Of a stretch of DNA of 64,000 bases, positions 37,083-45,775 are shown piece by piece (positions within the stretch are counted from its first letter, which is position 1; every line of letters begins with the position of its first letter). The notes beneath the pieces are model-generated. The model was not told the DNA's origin. It worked only from the letters and a program-made list of their open reading frames with translations, and made no database searches. The translations under genes and the position numbers were made by a program. Source of the stretch: Embleya scabrispora (GTDB lineage Bacteria; Actinomycetota; Actinomycetes; Streptomycetales; Streptomycetaceae); the NCBI RefSeq assembly GCF_002024165.1, contig NZ_MWQN01000004.1:1-64000 (forward strand). Direction: 5' to 3'.

Positions 37083-38678
37083 ATGACCACCGACCACGCC
37101 CTCCTCGACACCCGCAGCCCCAGCAGCCTGCCCGCGTCGCTGACCCCGGAGCTGATCGCGCGCCTGACCCGCCGCGTCGCGGCAGTCGCGGATGCCGCCA
37201 GGGTCACCACCGACACCCCCTACACCGGCGCGCCGTTGGCCGACCTGCCCGTGTCCACGCCGACAGACGTCCAAGACGCCTTCGCGCGCGCCCGCACCGC
37301 CCAGCAAGTCTGGGCCGCTACCGCGCCGCGCGAGCGCGCGAGGATCCTGCTGCGCTTCCACGACCTCGTCCTGGCCCGCCGGGACGAGGCCTTGGACCTG
37401 ATGCAGGCCGAGAGCGGCAAGACCCGCCGCGACGCGTTCCTGGAGGTCACCGACATCGCGATCACCTCCCGCTACTACGCCCGCAGCGCGCAGAAACTGC
37501 TGAAGCCCAAGCGTCGTCGCGGCGCGATCCCGGTGCTCACCCACACCACCGAACTACGCCATCCCAAGGGCGTCGTCACCGTCATCTCCCCGTGGAACTA
37601 CCCGCTCAGCATGGCCGCCGGCGACGCCATCCCGGCGCTCATGGCCGGCAACGCCGTCGTCCAGAAGCCGGATACCCAGACCGCGCTGACCGCGCTGTGG
37701 GCGCTGGACCTGATGCACGAGGCCGGCCTGCCGACCGACGTGTGGCAGATGGTCGTCGGGCGCGGCAGCTCCATCGGCGGCGCGCTGATGGACAACGCCG
37801 ACTACATGATGTTCACCGGCTCCACCGCCGTCGGTCGCCGGATCGCGAGCGACGCCGGCGCACGTCTCATCGGCGCGTCCCTCGAACTCGGCGGCAAGAA
37901 CGCCATGATCGTCCTCGACGACGCCGACATCGACAAGGCCGCCGACGGCGCCGTCGCCGCGTGCTTCCCCTCCGCCGGCCAACTCTGCGTCTCCATCGAG
38001 CGCCTGTACGTCGCCGAGCCCATCCGCGACCGGTTCGTCGCCGCGTTCGTCGCCCGCACCGAGAAGCTGAAGCTCGGCGCGTCGTACGACTACAGCGTCG
38101 ACGTCGGCAGCCTCACCAACCCGTCCCAACTGGCCACCGTCACCGCCCACGTCGAGGACGCCGCCGGCAAGGGCGCGACCGTCCTCGCCGGCGGCAGGGC
38201 GCGGCCCGACATCGGGCCGCTGTTCTACGAACCGACGATCCTCACCGGCGTCACCCCCGACATGACCGTGTACGAGCACGAGACCTTCGGGCCCGTCGTC
38301 TCCATCCACTCCTACCGCGACGTCGACGACGCGATCGCGCGGGCCAACGCCACGCCGTACGGCCTCAACGCCTGCGTCTGGACCCGCAACGGAGCCCGCG
38401 GCCGGACCGTCGCCGCGCGCGTCCACGCCGGCACCGTCAACGTCAACGAAGCCTTCGCCGCCGCCTGGGGCAGCATCGACGCACCCATGGGCGGCATGGG
38501 CGACTCCGGACTCGGCCGCCGCCATGGCGCCGACGGAATCCTCAAGTACACCGAACCTCAGACCGTCGCCCACCAGCGCGTCCAGGGCTTCACCCCACCG
38601 GCGCGCGTCTCACCCGAGACCTGGGCGGCCGTGTTCACCGGCGCCTTGAAGCTCCTGAAAGCCGCACGTGTCCGCTGA
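37083..38678 (+). CDS. NAD(P)-dependent aldehyde dehydrogenase, succinate-semialdehyde type
   Basis: 531 residues. Landmarks in order: VISPWNYPLSMAAGDAIPAL (cofactor entry), DYMMFTGSTAVGRRIASDAG, the general-base motif ASLELGGKNAMIVLDDADID, the catalytic cysteine in SAGQLCVSIERLYVAEPIRD, and YEHETFGPVVSIHSYRD near the C-terminus. It oxidises an aldehyde to the acid, and its substrate may be produced or released by the neighbouring decarboxylase-like protein (inference). An N-terminal extension of about 50 residues precedes the standard domain. It belongs to the operon led by the decarboxylase-like gene. Confidence 0.92.
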   Translation: MTTDHALLDTRSPSSLPASLTPELIARLTRRVAAVADAARVTTDTPYTGAPLADLPVSTPTDVQDAFARARTAQQVWAATAPRERARILLRFHDLVLARRDEALDLMQAESGKTRRDAFLEVTDIAITSRYYARSAQKLLKPKRRRGAIPVLTHTTELRHPKGVVTVISPWNYPLSMAAGDAIPALMAGNAVVQKPDTQTALTALWALDLMHEAGLPTDVWQMVVGRGSSIGGALMDNADYMMFTGSTAVGRRIASDAGARLIGASLELGGKNAMIVLDDADIDKAADGAVAACFPSAGQLCVSIERLYVAEPIRDRFVAAFVARTEKLKLGASYDYSVDVGSLTNPSQLATVTAHVEDAAGKGATVLAGGRARPDIGPLFYEPTILTGVTPDMTVYEHETFGPVVSIHSYRDVDDAIARANATPYGLNACVWTRNGARGRTVAARVHAGTVNVNEAFAAAWGSIDAPMGGMGDSGLGRRHGADGILKYTEPQTVAHQRVQGFTPPARVSPETWAAVFTGALKLLKAARVR

Positions 38679-39267
38679 CCTTCCCGGCGTCGCGGTTCCC
38701 AGGGCATCGAGCCGTGCGGACACCGCGGCGGCGGTGTCCACCACCCGCCCCGCAGGCCTGATGATCAGCGCTCCGGCAAGCGAACCCAGGGCCCGGGCGC
38801 AGCCTCGGCTTCGCGCGCGGTCTCGAACCGGACGCACGAATGCCCCCGTTCGAGGACGGCAAGCGTGAGGAACGCGCCGGGAATGGCGGCAGCGCCCCGC
38901 GCGCCGGGCGCATCACATGCCACAACGCCGGCAGGACGTGTCGGAGGTCCCCGAGGCGGCTCGGCCGCCCCGAGCGCTTGAGGGCGACAGCGTCTCTCGG
39001 TCTCTCGCGTGATTCTCGGTACTGCCCCCGGATTCGGCTGGTCCGCACACCGGAACGGCCGTGGCGAGCCGGGCCGGGCCGGGCGTCGGTCGGCAGGAGC
39101 GCTCTGTGTCGTGCAGCAGTTCGTTCGCGCGAACTCCGTCGCACCGCGTCCGGTAGCGACCGCGCTCGGCACGCCGGGTGCCCGCGATCGGCGCTGACCA
39201 TGAGACGTCGGGACCGTGTCGCCACACCGAGCGGAACGCCGCCCGCGGCGCCCTGTACGCGGGCGGG
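38679..39267. other. No recognisable gene
   Basis: About 590 bp between the convergent aldehyde dehydrogenase and DJ-1/PfpI genes. Frames on both strands are arginine-, proline- and alanine-rich with no motifs. I see nothing beyond possible transcription ends. Confidence 0.4.
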
Positions 39268-39966
39268 TCAGCCGACGTCGGCGACGAGCCGCTGGGCGAG
39301 CTGTTCGGAGGAGGCCGGGTTCTGGCCGGTGTAGAGGTTGCGGTCGACGACGACGAAGGGACGCAACGGCAGGCGGGACTTGGTGTAGTGGGCACCGCCG
39401 GCGCGCAAGCGGTCCTCCAGCAGCCACTTGGCCTTGCGGCCGAAGCTGTTGAACTTCTCCTCGACGTTGGACAGGCCGGTCATCCGGTATCCGGCAAACG
39501 GCCACGATCCGTCGGCGTTGTGCGCCGCGAACGCCGCGGCGGGCGCGTGGCACAGCAGGGCAAGCGGCTTGCCGGAGGCCAGCGCGCGGGTGAGCAGCGC
39601 GCCGGAGACCGGGTCGACCGCGAGGTCTTCCATCGGTCCGTGGCCGCCGGGGTAGAACACCACGTCGAAGGCGTCCGAGTCGACGTCGTCCAGCGACCGG
39701 GGGTTGTCGAGCGCGGTCTTGATCGTGTCCAGGTACCGGCGAACCTCGCGCAGCTTGCCCGGCAGGCCGGCGGTCCACGACATGCTGAGCCGATCCAGCG
39801 TCGGTGGTTTTCCGCCCGGGGTGGCGATCGTGGTCTCCCACCCCGCCGCGGAGAAGATCTTGTGCGGCATCGCCAGCTCTTCGCCCCAGAAGCCCGAGGG
39901 ATGCACCACTCCGTCCCGCAGCGTCCAACGATCCGCTGCGGACACCACGAAGAGGACCTTGGTCAT
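39268..39966 (-). CDS. DJ-1/PfpI-family protein (class I glutamine amidotransferase-like)
   Basis: 232 residues, starting MTKVLFVVSAADRWTLRDGV. The Hsp31-like features are GFWGEELAMPHKIFSAAGWE, the glutamate region VFYPGGHGPMEDLA and the nucleophile cysteine elbow GKPLALLCHAPAAAFAAHNA. Related proteins act as methylglyoxal-handling enzymes or chaperones, which suits a neighbourhood of aldehyde and quinone enzymes. The ATG at 39966 is preceded by GGGAGAA; the longer frame upstream lacks such a site. It is oriented against the aldehyde dehydrogenase operon. Confidence 0.88.
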   Translation of the reverse strand: MTKVLFVVSAADRWTLRDGVVHPSGFWGEELAMPHKIFSAAGWETTIATPGGKPPTLDRLSMSWTAGLPGKLREVRRYLDTIKTALDNPRSLDDVDSDAFDVVFYPGGHGPMEDLAVDPVSGALLTRALASGKPLALLCHAPAAAFAAHNADGSWPFAGYRMTGLSNVEEKFNSFGRKAKWLLEDRLRAGGAHYTKSRLPLRPFVVVDRNLYTGQNPASSEQLAQRLVADVG

Positions 39967-40087
39967 GGCGTTCTCCCTCACGCTCGGGACGGGAACGGTG
40001 CCGTCGTCCGCCCGGACCCGGCACAGGCGCCCTCGACCATCATCGTCCAATACGCGGTCGAGAGCGATCGGCCACTACCGGGCGTCA

Positions 40088-40492
40088 TCACGGCTCCGCG
40101 ACAGGCCGCGAGGCTCCGGCGCCGGCGTCGGATGGCCCCCACACGACACCGGGCATGTCGGCCTGGACCTGGCGGCCGGGGTGGTTGACCTGCATCCAGA
40201 CCGCCCCGCCTCCGGACTTGGCCGCTTCGGCGCATGCGGCGAACGGCTCCAGCGGCGCGGCCCGGTCGAGTACGACGCCGCCGGGACCGGTAAGCGCCTC
40301 GGCGTGCACCATGACGTTGCCGGTGATGAGCAGGCCGGTGCCGCCGGAGGCCCATCACCGGTACAGCGCGAGCAGCCTGCCGTCGGGGACCTGACCTCGG
40401 CCGGCCATCTCCTCCATGGCCGCCTTCGCGATCCGGTTGCCCAGCACCTGCCCGGAGCGCAGCGACAGTGGCGAGAACAACTCGCTGGTCAT
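40088..40492 (-). pseudogene. Old Yellow Enzyme (NADH:flavin oxidoreductase), N-terminal part with in-frame stop
   Basis: From ATG 40492 (RBS AGGAGAA) the protein reads SPLSLRSGQVLGNRIAKAAM and GRGQVPDGRLLALYR, then TGA (40355-40357) where an arginine is usual, then WASGGTGLLITGNVMVHAEA, VVLDRAAPLEPFAACAEAAK and WMQVNHPGRQVQADMPGVVW. It ends after about 130 residues; the family has about 370. A CGA-to-TGA change and loss of the 3' two thirds make it non-functional. It is divergent from the TetR gene, and the operator motif lies between them. Confidence 0.8.
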
Positions 40493-40524
40493 CCGCGTTC
40501 TCCTCTCGATCCGAAATCCCCTAC

Positions 40525-40545
40525 AATGTGTGCACTGCTCACATT
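40525..40545. promoter_or_regulatory. Shared TetR-type operator, copy C
   Basis: Arms AATGTGTGCA and TGCTCACATT around a central C are symmetric in 9 of 10 positions. The site overlaps a TACAAT box (40523-40528). It lies between the divergent Old Yellow Enzyme relic and the TetR gene. Confidence 0.7.
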
Positions 40546-40554
40546 AAAGGATAG

Positions 40555-40573
40555 ATGTAAGCAGTGCATACGC
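40555..40573. promoter_or_regulatory. Shared TetR-type operator, copy D
   Basis: ATGTAAGCAGTGCATACGC is a weaker copy of the motif, symmetric in six of nine positions. It is 16 bp from the TetR start codon and supports autoregulation. Confidence 0.6.
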
Positions 40574-40588
40574 GAGGGAGTGTGACCT

Positions 40589-41209
40589 GTGTCGCAAGCA
40601 AGCGGCTCGTACCACCACGGCGATCTGCGAACGGCCTGCCTGCGCGCCGCACGCGACCTTCTGGAGGAAGACGGCAGCGCCGCACTGTCGCTGCGCGCCG
40701 TGGCACGGCGCGCAGGCGTGTCGACCGGCGCCCCATACCGCCACTACGCCGACCGCGAGGCCCTGCTGTCCGCGGTCGCCGCCGAGGGGTACCGCGAGCT
40801 CACCGAACAGCTCGCCTCCGTACATCCGTCACCGGCGACCCCCGACGAACTCGCCGACGTGGCTGTCGCCTACGTCCGGTTCGCACTCCGGCACCCGGCA
40901 CTGTTCCGCGTGATGTTCGCCGAACCTTGCGACCCCGCCAACGAGGAGCGGGCCAACGCGACCGCCGCGATCAAGGAGTACGTGCGCGGCATCGCCCGCG
41001 CCGCCTTCCCCCACGGCGACCCCGAGGCCCTCTCCACCATGGTGTGGGCCCTCGTCCACGGCCTGGCCTTCCTCCACCTCGACGGCAAACTCGACGCCTC
41101 CACCCCGGAAGTCGTCGCAGAACACGTCCGCACCACCGCCCACGCCCTGTTCACCGCCACCGGCGCGCCGCAGGCAGCACCGGCTCAGCTCGGCCACGCA
41201 GCCGACTAG
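40589..41209 (+). CDS. TetR-family regulator with WHG-type C-terminal domain
   Basis: 206 residues starting at GTG with GGGAG upstream. The N-terminal pattern YHHGDLRTACLRAARDLLEE and SLRAVARRAGVSTGAPYRHY is the DNA-binding domain. The C-terminal domain has FALRHPALFRVMFAEP and VWALVHGLAFLHLDGKLD, the W-H-G signature of this branch. Two copies of a palindrome lie in its own promoter, and similar copies precede the quinone oxidoreductase and the decarboxylase-aldehyde dehydrogenase operon. I infer that it represses all of them; the ligand is unknown but may be an aldehyde, quinone or keto acid. Confidence 0.9.
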   Translation: MSQASGSYHHGDLRTACLRAARDLLEEDGSAALSLRAVARRAGVSTGAPYRHYADREALLSAVAAEGYRELTEQLASVHPSPATPDELADVAVAYVRFALRHPALFRVMFAEPCDPANEERANATAAIKEYVRGIARAAFPHGDPEALSTMVWALVHGLAFLHLDGKLDASTPEVVAEHVRTTAHALFTATGAPQAAPAQLGHAAD

Positions 41210-41213
41210 CTAC

Positions 41214-41625
41214 TTGCCCCTGGAACGTCGTTTCTTTTGGCGTGCTCGCTATCCTGTGGCGTGTGTGACGACGCTTGTGGAGCGGCTGGTGCCGGACGAG
41301 CTGTGGGAGTTGTTCGAGCGTGTCGCGGTGCGCGGTGGACTCGGTGAACATGCGGGCCCTGAAAAGGGGGAGGTGACGGGTCCCCATCCTGTGGATCGGG
41401 GGAAGTACGGGTCGAGGATCCACCTGTTGGTCGATCGCGCTGGTCTGCCCCTGTCGATGGGGATCTCCGGCGCGAACACCCACGACAGCCCAGGCCTTGA
41501 TTCACCGGCGACAAGGCCTACGACTACCGCTTCGTCCGCGCCTACCTGCCGAAACGCCGCATCACACACCGCATCGCCCGCCGCGGCATCGAGGTCGCCG
41601 AACTCCCCTGATCCCGGCATGGCGA
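41214..41625 (+). pseudogene. IS5-type transposase remnant with internal deletions
   Basis: Fragments in order: TTLVERLVPDELWELFERV, then TGPHPVDRGKYGSRIHLLVD with RAGLPLSMGISGANTHDS, then in another frame GDKAYDYRFVRAYLPKRRIT and HRIARRGIEVAEL. They match the start, the catalytic middle and the third part of an IS5-like transposase; the intervening segments are deleted. Confidence 0.7.
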
Positions 41626-41650
41626 AGTGGTGGGCGCGGCCCCGGGAAAA

Positions 41651-42080
41651 TGGTGCGGCGCGAACGTGACCGCCTACGTAACCGACACCGGCATTCGGGT
41701 GTCGCGTCGGCAGTTCCGCAAGTCGATCGCCGCGGGGATCACCTACGTCGCGGGCGCGGGCAACGACGGCACGGATGCCTGTGACTACTCGCCTGGCCGG
41801 CTCCCGAGGCGATCACGGTGCAGAATTCCGACGCCTTCGACCGACGGGCGTCCGGTTCGAACTACGGCACGTGTACCGACCTGTTCGCTCCCGGGACGAA
41901 CATCGTCTCGGCGTGGAAGGACGGTGACACCGCCACACGGAAGGCCAGTGGCATCTCCATGGCGACACCGCATGTCAGTGGCGCGGCGGCGATCCAACTG
42001 TCCGCGAATGCGGGTGCCGGATCGCCGAACCGGCTCCTGCGGGTCATCGGATGGAACGCTTCGGGGCGGGCGATCGAAGG
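41651..42080 (+). pseudogene. Subtilase (S8 serine protease) remnant
   Basis: The aspartate motif AYVTDTGIRVS is followed directly by SIAAGITYVAGAGNDGTDAC, so the stretch with the catalytic histidine is deleted. After a frame change near 41810 it continues ITVQNSDAFDRRASGSNYGT, DLFAPGTNIVSAWKDGD and the serine motif GISMATPHVSGAAAIQLSAN. The family would have about 280 residues here in one frame. It is inactive. Confidence 0.75.
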
Positions 42081-42294
42081 CCGCTCCCGCTTGACGGTGC
42101 GTCGGCGGCGACCCGTTGCGGTCGCCGCCGGCGTCGCGTTGCCTGCCGTGCCCTGCCGCCGGCCTCCGGGGGGTCACCGAGCCGCAGGTACACGCGCCGG
42201 GTGCGGACGGACACGCCCCGGATCGCGCCGCCGCGCGCGTCGCGACGGAAAACGCGCGGGCGGGGCCGGGGCGCCGTGCGTGCAGGTGAGGCGG

Positions 42295-42527
42295 TCAGGA
42301 CAGGAGCCATGCCTGCGTTCGTGTGCCCTCGCATGCCACGAGGTAGACGACGTCCGTGGAGGGGTTGTGGCTCAGGCACTTGGACTGGGCGTAGCCGGCG
42401 CGAATGGTCGCGTTCTCGAGTCCCGTGCCGGAGACAAGCCATGCCTGGTTCTGTCGTTTGTTGCAGGACATGATTTGCACGACCCCGGTTTGGGTGTTGC
42501 CTTGCAGGCAGTTGGCCTGGACATATC
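42295..42527 (-). pseudogene. Fragment of a ricin-type beta-trefoil lectin domain
   Basis: About 75 residues to the stop: ANCLQGNTQTGVVQIMSCNK, RQNQAWLVSGTGLENATIRA, AQSKCLSHNPSTDVVYLVAC and TQAWLLS. Two C-L...C...Q-W units are visible, as in ricin B-type lectin repeats. A TGA stands directly upstream in frame, so it is a C-terminal remnant of a secreted protein. Confidence 0.55.
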
Positions 42528-42839
42528 ACCGGGGCCGCGCCGGGTCGACCGGGCCCTGCACGAGGCGGGTGCGGCGAGCGCGGAAGGCTGTGGCGATGTG
42601 TCGCCGAGTGCCCCGAGGGCCGAGGCGGAGTCGTGGTGAACTCCTCGGCCGGCGTGGCCCGTCCGCCGTACCTGCGCCGGAGACGGCGCGCGTGTCCGGT
42701 GGCGGGAGCGGGGCGGCGTACCCTGCCCCGGAGGCGGGTGATCGGGCGGGGTCGCGGTCGCCGGCCACCCGGGATCCGCGCTCGGTCGGACGCCACGTCG
42801 CGCCCCATGGGTTTTCTCCGGGTGGTCGAGGAGGCGTTC

Positions 42840-42959
42840 ATGGGACGGCACGAGAAGCCGCCGCCGGATGCGTCGAAGGGCCCTCCGCCGCCGAACAACT
42901 CCGATGGGCAGGTGCTTGCTTCTCCTCCGTCGAACGGCCGGCACGAGAAGGACGCGTAG
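42840..42959 (+). CDS. Small orphan peptide, 39 aa, with repeated GRHEK
   Basis: The peptide starts MGRHEKPPPDASKGPPPP and ends SPPSNGRHEKDA, so GRHEK occurs at both termini around a proline- and serine-rich, cysteine-free middle. GAGGAGG lies six bases before the ATG, an excellent ribosome-binding site, which is the main reason to believe it. I know no family. No maturation enzyme is adjacent; the next gene is an AlkZ-like protein 156 bp downstream. Confidence 0.45.
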   Translation: MGRHEKPPPDASKGPPPPNNSDGQVLASPPSNGRHEKDA

Positions 42960-43115
42960 CTCACCGTGGATTTTGTCGAGGACGGGATCTGTCCCGAACA
43001 CGAACGGGCCTCCCGTGGCGTGACCTTCCCGAGCGTTTCGGCAGTGGGAGCGCTTCGTCGCGGGCTCGCGCATTTAGGAGCGAAACTTTCCTGATGGGCT
43101 CATAGAGTCGGTCCC

Positions 43116-44231
43116 ATGACGACCGAACGTGCCCGAGTCCTCAGCCGGCGTGAGCTCAACCGCGCGACCCTGGCCAGGCAACACCTCCTGAAGCGTGTCT
43201 CCATACCCGCCCTTGAGATGGTGGAACACCTCGCGGGCCTGCAGGCGCAGCACCCCACGTCGTCGTACTACACGCTGTGGACGCGCATCGCCGGCTTCGA
43301 CCCCGCGGAGTTGGTCGACCTGATGACCGGCCGCCAGGTCGTCCGGATCGCGCTCATGCGCTCCACCATCCACACCGTCAGCGCCGCCGACTGCCTCGCC
43401 TGGCGGCCGCTCATCGACCCGGTTCTCGAACGCATGACCAAGGGCGCGCACGGCAAGGGCTACGCCGCCGCCGACCGTGACGAACTGATCCGCATCGGAC
43501 GGGCGTTCGTCGAAGAGCAGCCGCGCACCTTCGCCGAGGTGGGCGCGTACCTAGGCGAAAAGTGGCCGGACGCCCAGCCGCCCGCCCTCGCCCAGGCGCT
43601 GCGTGCGTGGGCACCCCTCGTCCAGGTGCCGCCGCGCGGACTGTGGGGCCGGAGCGGTGCCATCGCGCACACCACCTCCGACGTGTGGCTCGGCAAGCCG
43701 CTCGACGCCGACCCGTCCATCGACGCGATGGTGCTGCGCTACCTCGCCGCACTCGGCCCTGCCTCCGTCAAGGATGTCCAGGTGTGGTGCGGCATCACCC
43801 GCCTCAAGCCCGTCCTCGAACGCCTGCGCCCCCGACTGGTCGTCTTCCGCGACGAGGCGGGACGCGAACTGTTCGACCTCCCCGACGCGCCGCGCCCCGA
43901 CGCCGACGTCCCCGCGCCCGTGCGGTTCCTCGCCGACTTCGACAACCTGCTCCTCTCCCACGACGACCGCACACGGGTCATCTCGAAGGAGTGGCACCAG
44001 TGGCGGTTGTCGCAAGGGAACATGCTGTGGGGCGGCCTGCTGGTGGACGGCTTCGGGCGCGCGGCGTGGCGCATCGAACGCACCAGCGAGACCGCGACCC
44101 TGCTGATCAGCTCGGGCCCCGAGCCGAAGGACGCGCTCAAGGCGCACCGCGCGGACATCGAGGCCGAGGCCGCGCACCTGCTCGCGTTCGCGGCGGCCGA
44201 CCAGGACAAGCACGAGATCGTGTACGCCTGA
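43116..44231 (+). CDS. Winged-helix DNA glycosylase-like protein (AlkZ/YcaQ, HTH_42 family)
   Basis: 371 residues. The N-terminal winged helix holds the family motif EHLAGLQAQHPTSSYYTLWT; the QAQ corresponds to the catalytic Q-x-Q of AlkZ-type glycosylases. Further family segments are ALMRSTIHTVSAADCLAWRP, GLWGRSGAIAHTTSDVWLG, VRFLADFDNLLLSHDDRTRV and GGLLVDGFGRAAWRIERTSE. Known relatives excise alkylated bases or unhook crosslinks, and some protect producers of DNA-alkylating antibiotics; others are uncharacterised. No alkylating-agent pathway is visible in this window. It stands alone with its own start. Confidence 0.85.
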   Translation: MTTERARVLSRRELNRATLARQHLLKRVSIPALEMVEHLAGLQAQHPTSSYYTLWTRIAGFDPAELVDLMTGRQVVRIALMRSTIHTVSAADCLAWRPLIDPVLERMTKGAHGKGYAAADRDELIRIGRAFVEEQPRTFAEVGAYLGEKWPDAQPPALAQALRAWAPLVQVPPRGLWGRSGAIAHTTSDVWLGKPLDADPSIDAMVLRYLAALGPASVKDVQVWCGITRLKPVLERLRPRLVVFRDEAGRELFDLPDAPRPDADVPAPVRFLADFDNLLLSHDDRTRVISKEWHQWRLSQGNMLWGGLLVDGFGRAAWRIERTSETATLLISSGPEPKDALKAHRADIEAEAAHLLAFAAADQDKHEIVYA

Positions 44232-45289
44232 CCGCGGACATGCGGAAGGGGTGTTCCCGGGGGGCTTCCGGGGGGCTTCCGCACGGGAACGCCCCCTCCG
44301 GCAGTTCCGGTTACGGCACCCTCGGCGGGGACGCCTTCGTCTCGTGCTGCGGGTTCGCGGGAACGTTGCGCGAGCGGCCGATTCGACCACGAGGTTGGCG
44401 ACCTTCGCACGGCGCAGCCCGGGCATCGGGCGCGCGGCGCCTCCGTACGCGACGGCGCGAGAGGACACCATCGGCCGCACCTCGGCGTGCCCGGCGGGCA
44501 TCGGATCGGAGAACCGACGCCCCGAGCGGAGAACCTTGCCGTCCGGGTGGGAGGGTCTGAGGCACTGCCCCTATCGTGCGAGGCCGAGGCGGCACCGACG
44601 CGTTTCACGGGTCCCGTCCCGAAGGAGATCCGGGCTCGGCTGCGGGCCGACGGCACGATTGCCGACGAGAACGGCAGGGTGGTCCTCGAAGACGGCAGGC
44701 GGGTGGGCGGCTCTCGCCGGCGACGCATCGGGGCCGGTCCCCCGAGCGAGGCAAGGCGGGTGCCCGGGCGGTAAGGTTCGCCACCCCGATCGAGAGTCCG
44801 CCGTCGCGGGCCTCGGGCAATCCCAATCCCAGGGCCGACCGGGTTGTCAGGCGCTGCCATCGCTGCTCGGACTGCTGCGGCCGGCACCCCACTCGGGGGC
44901 GCCGGACACGGGTCGGGCGGCGTCGTCGAAGTCGGTCACGTGCGGATCATCGGCGACAACCGCCCGCCAATTCACGGCATTTCACCGAGCCCCACGCCGG
45001 CCGGGACACCGATTGCCGATCCGGACCGGTGTGACGACGCAATCCGGCTGTCCGGGATGCCAAAGCGCGTGTGGTCGTCGATCCCGCTGACGGCCCTCCC
45101 GCGCGGTGGCCACGATCCGGACGGCGCCCCACCGCGCATGGGCACGACGAAGTCGGCGAATCCCTCGGCACGGGCGTCGAGCCGGTGCGGGCTCGGCCGC
45201 CGCCCGAGGCGGGCGCCGAGCGGGTGGGGACGCCCGAACGTACACGTCGCGGTACGACACCGGGCGGCGGGTTCCGGGAACGGGCCCCG
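44232..45289. other. No confident gene
   Basis: About 1 kb with no recognisable family on either strand. A plus-strand piece near 44590-44720 (VPKEIRARLRADGTIADENG, RVVLEDGRRVGG) looks protein-like but lacks context. Confidence 0.35.
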
Positions 45290-45718
45290 CTATTCGGCTC
45301 GGGCGCCTTCCAGGATCCGTGCCAGCGTCGCGGTGTCGGCGAGGTAGCGCTCGTAGGGGAAGTCCGCCCTGAGCAGGCCCTCGCGCAGCTCGTCGTACAG
45401 CGGCTTCCCGCTGTCGTGGAACGCCTTCCGGCCCGCCTCGGTCGTCTCGACCAAGCGCCGCCGCGCGTGTTCGGGATCGACGCGCACGCGTACGAGCCCC
45501 GCGGCCTCCAGCGGGCGCAGCGCGCGGCTGATCGCCGGGTCGGAGACCGACATCGCCTGTGCCAGGCGGTGCTGCGTCGCGGGCTCGATCTCCTCCAGCG
45601 TGCCCAGTAGGCGCATTTGGCTGTAGCTCGGGCCGTCCGCGTCGTCGGTGCGTTTCCGGGTGGCCTCGCCGAGGAGGTACACCACGCGGTGCAGCAGGTC
45701 TGCGAGTCCGTCGTCCAT
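45290..45718 (-). CDS. MarR-family regulator
   Basis: 142 residues, MDDGLADLLHRVVYLLGEAT at the start. The winged helix is about residues 30-100: YSQMRLLGTLEEIEPATQHR, LAQAMSVSDPAISRALRPLE and AAGLVRVRVDPEHARRRLVE. MarR dimers usually repress a divergent gene, here the DUF6790 membrane protein, and a compound palindrome fills the 57-bp gap between the two start codons. The ligand is unknown. Confidence 0.88.
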   Translation of the reverse strand: MDDGLADLLHRVVYLLGEATRKRTDDADGPSYSQMRLLGTLEEIEPATQHRLAQAMSVSDPAISRALRPLEAAGLVRVRVDPEHARRRLVETTEAGRKAFHDSGKPLYDELREGLLRADFPYERYLADTATLARILEGARAE

Positions 45719-45737
45719 GAGACGAGCCTAACAGGAA

Positions 45738-45767
45738 TGTTGCATAGTTAATATTAACCATGCAACA
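45738..45767. promoter_or_regulatory. Compound palindrome between MarR and DUF6790 genes
   Basis: Outer arms TGTTGCAT and ATGCAACA are perfect; inside them sits a second perfect palindrome GTTAATATTAAC. The AT-rich core stands out in this GC-rich region. It is the expected operator of the MarR protein and ends only eight bases before the DUF6790 start. Confidence 0.75.
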
Positions 45768-45775
45768 CTCGAATC

